64,000 bases of DNA from Atopobium sp. UBA1382. GTDB lineage: Bacteria; Actinomycetota; Coriobacteriia; Coriobacteriales; Atopobiaceae. How positions within the stretch are numbered: the stretch's first letter is position 1; every line of letters begins with the position of its first letter. The notes beneath the pieces were generated by a model that saw only the letters and a list, made by a program, of their open reading frames with translations, ran no database searches and was not told the origin of the DNA. Positions 61,115 to 64,000 of this stretch are shown in pieces. The stretch lies in contig DBQY01000015.1 in assembly GCA_002305805.1 (NCBI GenBank), positions 88,513 through 152,512 on the forward strand, read 5' to 3'. The position numbers and the translations under genes are program-made.

Positions 61115-61713
61115 TAGAGCGCCTCCGTGATGGCGGCGAGAAGGTCGGCGTACTCTGTGAACGCCGGGAGGTCCGGGTTGTCCGCCTGGATCTGCGTCGT
61201 GCTGCGGAAGAGGAAGCCCGCCTTGCTCGCACGGATCATCGCGAGGTCGTTGAAGGAGTCGCCCGCCGCGATGGTGTCAAAGCCGCAGCTTTGAAGGGCG
61301 CGAACGGTGGTCAGCTTGGAGTTCTCACAACGCATGCGGTGACGGAGAATCTCGCCCGTGGGCATCACCTCGAGCGAGTTGCACAGCAGAGTGGGCCAGC
61401 CGAGCTTGGCCATGAGCGGGCGTGCGAACTCCTCGAACGTGTCCGAGAGGATCACGACCTGGGTGCGCTCGCGAAGCGCATCGAGGAACTCGTGCGCGCC
61501 GGGCAGCGGGTCGATGCGCGCGATGACGTCCTGAATCTGCGGAAGCCCAAGCCCGTGCTCGCGCAGTGTGGCGATGCGGAAGGCCATGAGCTTGTCGTAG
61601 TCGGGCTCGTCGCGCGTGGTACGGGAGAGCTCCGGAATGCCGGACTCCTCGGAGAACGCGATCCAGATCTCGGGCACGAGCACACCCTCGAGGTCGAGGC
61701 AGACGATATTCAT
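61114..61713 (-). CDS. thrH: Phosphoserine phosphatase / homoserine phosphotransferase ThrH
   Basis: A 199-residue HAD enzyme. MNIVCLDLEGVLVPEIWIAF (nucleophile Asp7, Glu9) is characteristic of ThrH, where DxE replaces DxD. VVILSDTFEEF and IAAGDSFNDLAMIRA are HAD motifs II and IV. ThrH dephosphorylates phosphoserine and can transfer the phosphate to homoserine. ATG at 61713 after AAGGAG. Cotranscribed with the histidine phosphatase. It sits in the middle of the ribosomal locus. Confidence 0.93.
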   Translation of the reverse strand: MNIVCLDLEGVLVPEIWIAFSEESGIPELSRTTRDEPDYDKLMAFRIATLREHGLGLPQIQDVIARIDPLPGAHEFLDALRERTQVVILSDTFEEFARPLMAKLGWPTLLCNSLEVMPTGEILRHRMRCENSKLTTVRALQSCGFDTIAAGDSFNDLAMIRASKAGFLFRSTTQIQADNPDLPAFTEYADLLAAITEAL

Positions 61714-61804
61714 GGATGCTCCTTCGTCGGGCCGTCTTCTTCTCGTCATCATACACAGCAATGGTTTCGTCTTCGCAACGAGCGGCGGACGGCATTGGAT
61801 TGTC

Positions 61805-62029
61805 CAAAACGGTTGCTTGTGCGGCGTTGGGCCCTGCTTGAGAATCAAAACGCTCGTTCGTGTGGCGCAGATTTCCCGTATTTCGTCACCCATGGCTTCG
61901 ATTTTTTAGGTTTGCCCAGTTGAGAATATGTGTCTTTGAATCATTTTGCTGTTGCGATTCAAAATCACGCTACACGAGTCAGCGCTTTGATTTTGAGGCC
62001 AGAGTTTTGTAGCACGAGAGCCAGTTTTA
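61805..62029. repeat. Four-copy inverted motif element (copy B) in a divergent intergenic region
   Basis: Forward motif copies at 61805-61823 (CAAAACGGTTGCTTGTGCG) and 61846-61864 (CAAAACGCTCGTTCGTGTG); reverse copies at 61971-61989 (TACACGAGTCAGCGCTTTG) and 62011-62029 (AGCACGAGAGCCAGTTTTA). Offsets are 41 and 40 bp, with a 106-bp centre that contains CCCAGTT-N3-AATAT at 61915-61929. Layout and centre match the element at 10331-10554. It lies between thrH and the glutaredoxin gene; the remainder of 61714-62107 holds no gene. Confidence 0.82.
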
Positions 62030-62107
62030 TGCATTCGAAGGTGTGGGAGACCCGTCATGGGGTACAAGTCCGTGAAGAACGCCCTGCCGTCGACCGAAAG
62101 GACGCCC

Positions 62108-62350
62108 ATGGCACCCCGTTACGAGCTCTTCATCATGCCCGCCTGCCCCTACTGCCAGAAGGTCCTGCGCTTCATGGAGCGCCGCGGCATCGAGATGCCC
62201 CTGCGCGACATCACCTCCGACCCTGACGCCCGCGAGGAGCTCGTTCGCGTAGGCGGCAAGCCTCAGGTTCCCTGCCTGTTCATCGACGGCGCCCCGCTGT
62301 ACGAGTCAGACGACATCATCACCCGTCTCTCCAAGGCTTTTGAGAACTAG
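62108..62350 (+). CDS. Glutaredoxin-like protein
   Basis: 80 residues with a thioredoxin fold. The redox motif CPYC is at residues 13-16 (FIMPACPYCQKVLRFME), the cis-Pro loop is KPQVPCLFIDG, and the last helix is YESDDIITRLSKAF. ATG at 62108 with AAAGGA upstream; an in-frame ATG at 62057 lacks a good ribosome-binding site. Likely reduces disulfides, though Coriobacteria often lack glutathione, so the physiological reductant is open. Confidence 0.9.
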   Translation: MAPRYELFIMPACPYCQKVLRFMERRGIEMPLRDITSDPDAREELVRVGGKPQVPCLFIDGAPLYESDDIITRLSKAFEN

Positions 62351-62431
62351 CATCTCAACGCATCTGTACACCACATTTGACATACGCCCGACACCGTCCT
62401 GGGCACACTCTCGCCAACGAGGGGAGGCGCC

Positions 62432-62787
62432 ATGGACGTAGGTTCGGGCATCCGGGAGCTCAGGTTAGCCCGTGGTCTTACGTAGGAGGAGCTCGCCGCC
62501 GCTCCCCCCCGCTCGAGGCGCAGATCGACGGCGTTGGAACCGTCACGATGCACAAGAATCTGCGCATGCGCATGGGCATAGCGGAGGTTTGGGAGCTCAA
62601 GGACTGCGACGTGTGGGTGACGGGCAACTGGCTGGGCGAGAAGGTCGAGCTCACGCAAGCCAACCGCCCTGTAGCGTCTGTCGAGCTCAATGGGCCAGAC
62701 GCACGCTTGCGCGTGGCGCACGGCCGCTACACCCTTCTAGCCCTCAGCCTGGCGTTCCTTCGGATTCTCGTCCGCTCAGACACGTAG
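62432..62787 (+). pseudogene. Broken XRE-type HTH gene and LURP-one-like fragment
   Basis: An ATG at 62432 with GGGGAGG upstream starts an XRE helix-turn-helix (GSGIRELRLARGLT), but the codon expected to be Gln is TAG (62483-62485); EELAA continues after it. About 40 bp later another frame reads RMRMGIAEVWELKDCDVWVT to VASVELNGPDARLRVAHG and stops at 62787. That stretch resembles the C-terminal half of LURP-one/YxjI-type proteins. Either one fusion gene or two neighbouring genes have decayed. Confidence 0.55.
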
Positions 62788-62815
62788 GTTGGACTGGTTG
62801 AGGCCAAAACGCAGG

Positions 62816-62880
62816 AGGCCCCCGGTATTCCACGCGAGAGTGCGCTTCGCGGAACTCTCGCTTAGGAATACCGGGGGCCT
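62816..62880 (-). terminator. Long hairpin after rpsJ (16-bp outer stem)
   Basis: AGGCCCCCGGTATTCC (62816-62831) pairs exactly with 62865-62880, with an inner GAGAGT/ACTCTC stem. On the minus strand the stem is followed by CCTGCGTTTTGG. It closes the fusA-rpsJ transcript 20 bp after the stop codon. The apex shares 18 identical bases (inverted) with the hairpin behind rplX. Confidence 0.78.
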
Positions 62881-62899
62881 CACCCAGGTGCGTTAGGAC

Positions 62900-63208
62900 C
62901 TAGAGCTTGATCTCGATGTCCACGCCGGCCGGGAGGTCGAGACGCATGAGCGAGTCAACCGTGGCGGCAGCCGGGTCGAGGATGTCGATGAGGCGCTTGT
63001 GGGTGCGCATCTCGAACTGCTCGCGGGAGTCCTTGTCCTTGTGCGGCGAGCGGATGACCGTGTAGAGGTTGCGCTCGGTGGGCAGGGGGATGGGGCCGGA
63101 CACGCGGGCGCCCGTCTTCTGGGCGGTGTCGACGATGAGCTTCGCGGACTGGTCGACGACCTCGTGGTCGTAGCCCTTGAGGCGAATCCTGATCTTCTGG
63201 CTTGACAC
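62900..63208 (-). CDS. rpsJ: Ribosomal protein S10
   Basis: 102 residues: [39 protein letters not shown] and C-terminal [12 protein letters not shown]. Also transcription factor NusE. It follows fusA by 39 bp and is cut off from rplC by about 2.6 kb, so it ends the str-type transcript instead of starting the S10 operon. Confidence 0.97.
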   Translation of the reverse strand: MSSQKIRIRLKGYDHEVVDQSAKLIVDTAQKTGARVSGPIPLPTERNLYTVIRSPHKDKDSREQFEMRTHKRLIDILDPAAATVDSLMRLDLPAGVDIEIKL

Positions 63209-63247
63209 TTTGTACCTCCAAATGAGCTAGGGCTCGTGGTCGTTGAC

Positions 63248-64000
63248 TTAGGAAGCGTTTCCGCCGTTCTTGGCGACGATCTCGTCGCGAATGTTCTTCG
63301 GGACGGGCTCGTAGGAGTCGAACTGCATGGTGTAGCTCGCACGGCCCTGCGTCTGGGAGCGGAGGTCGGTGGCGTAGCCGAACATCTCGCCCAGCGGCAC
63401 CTTGGCGCGGATGACCTTGGTGTCGCGACGGTCCTCCATGCCCTCGATCTTGCCGCGGCGGGAGGAAAGGTTGCCCATGACGTCGCCCATGTACTGCTCG
63501 GGCGTCTCAACCTCGACCTCCTCGACGGGCTCGAGCAGGATCGGGTCGGACTTGCGCAGGGCCTCCTTGATGGCCATGGAGCCGGCGATCTTGAAGGCGG
63601 CCTCGGAGGAGTCGACCTCGTGGTAGGAGCCGTCGATGAGCTTGACCTTGATGTCGACGACCGGGTAGCCGGCGATGACGCCGCTCTCGAGCGCCTCCTG
63701 GATGCCCTTGTCGATGGAGGGGATGTACTCCTTCGGGATGACGCCACCGACGATGGCGTTCTCGAACTCGTAGCCCTTGCCCTCCTCGTTGGGCTCCATG
63801 TCGATGATGGCGTGACCGTACTGGCCGCGACCACCGGACTGGCGGACGAACTTGCCCTCGGCGTGCATGACGGCCTTGCCGGCGGTCTCACGGTAGGCGA
63901 CCTGCGGCTTGCCCACGTTGCAGTCGACCTTGAACTCGCGGCGCAGACGGTCGACGATGATCTCGAGGTGCAGCTCGCCCATGCCGGCGATGATGGTCTG
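63248..64000 (-). CDS. fusA: Elongation factor G, C-terminal part (runs off the window)
   Basis: The last 251 codons are inside the window. They cover the end of domain III ([19 protein letters not shown]), domain IV ([31 protein letters not shown]) and domain V ([20 protein letters not shown]). The C-terminus is unusually Asn-rich ([10 protein letters not shown]). GTPase domain lies beyond the window edge. Confidence 0.96.
   Translation of the reverse strand, partial: QTIIAGMGELHLEIIVDRLRREFKVDCNVGKPQVAYRETAGKAVMHAEGKFVRQSGGRGQYGHAIIDMEPNEEGKGYEFENAIVGGVIPKEYIPSIDKGIQEALESGVIAGYPVVDIKVKLIDGSYHEVDSSEAAFKIAGSMAIKEALRKSDPILLEPVEEVEVETPEQYMGDVMGNLSSRRGKIEGMEDRRDTKVIRAKVPLGEMFGYATDLRSQTQGRASYTMQFDSYEPVPKNIRDEIVAKNGGNAS

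Overview
The window is about 62-64 % GC and reads as a chromosome segment of a Coriobacteriia actinobacterium, most likely of the Olsenella/Atopobium group (Atopobiaceae). This rests on the GC level, the gene content and the gene order fused EcfA - EcfT - TruA behind the alpha-operon; it is an inference without database support. No rRNA, tRNA or CRISPR array was seen. Most genes lie on the minus strand.

Region 1 (1-18 kb) is ordinary metabolism and regulation: a decayed macrodomain gene, a PTS EIIA, a YeiH transporter with its divergent LysR regulator, a DUF853 ATPase, a GH13 glycosidase with a LacI-type operator, two sugar O-acetyltransferases, a GMP synthetase lacking the glutaminase domain, RsmJ, Tex, a tyrosine phosphatase, and a TetR regulator upstream of an oleate hydratase.

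Region 2 (18-30 kb) is an accessory island with lower GC and much decay. It holds two DUF4143-type ATPases at its edges, a two-gene CBASS-like operon (CD-NTase plus a small membrane protein with an unrecognised C-terminal domain), an IS3 transposase remnant, a 1222-residue STAND-like NTPase, a YafQ/DinJ-type toxin-antitoxin pair, and about 1.9 kb of broken gene fragments.

Region 3 (30-44 kb) holds full-length guaA, an LCP cell-wall ligase, ychF, a multi-cluster ferredoxin, three GT2 glycosyltransferases, an LCP-like protein, a His-rich permease, truA and an ECF transporter module (ecfT and a fused double ATPase).

Region 4 (44.5-64 kb) is the ribosomal-protein supercluster, read right to left: fusA (partial), rpsJ, then from rplC through rplX, rplE through secY-adk-map-infA, and rpmJ-rpsM-rpsK-rpsD-rpoA-rplQ. 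It is interrupted twice. Between rpsJ and rplC lie 2.6 kb of unrelated genes (histidine phosphatase, ThrH, glutaredoxin, a pseudogene). Between rplX and rplE lies a gap of more than 400 bp. The upstream part at each break ends in a long hairpin with the same 18-bp apex.

The most unusual observation is non-coding: two divergent intergenic regions (10.3-10.55 kb and 61.8-62.03 kb) carry the same ~225-bp architecture of two forward and two reverse copies of a 19-bp motif around a conserved centre. The CBASS-like operon with an atypical effector is the best protein-level candidate for something under-described.
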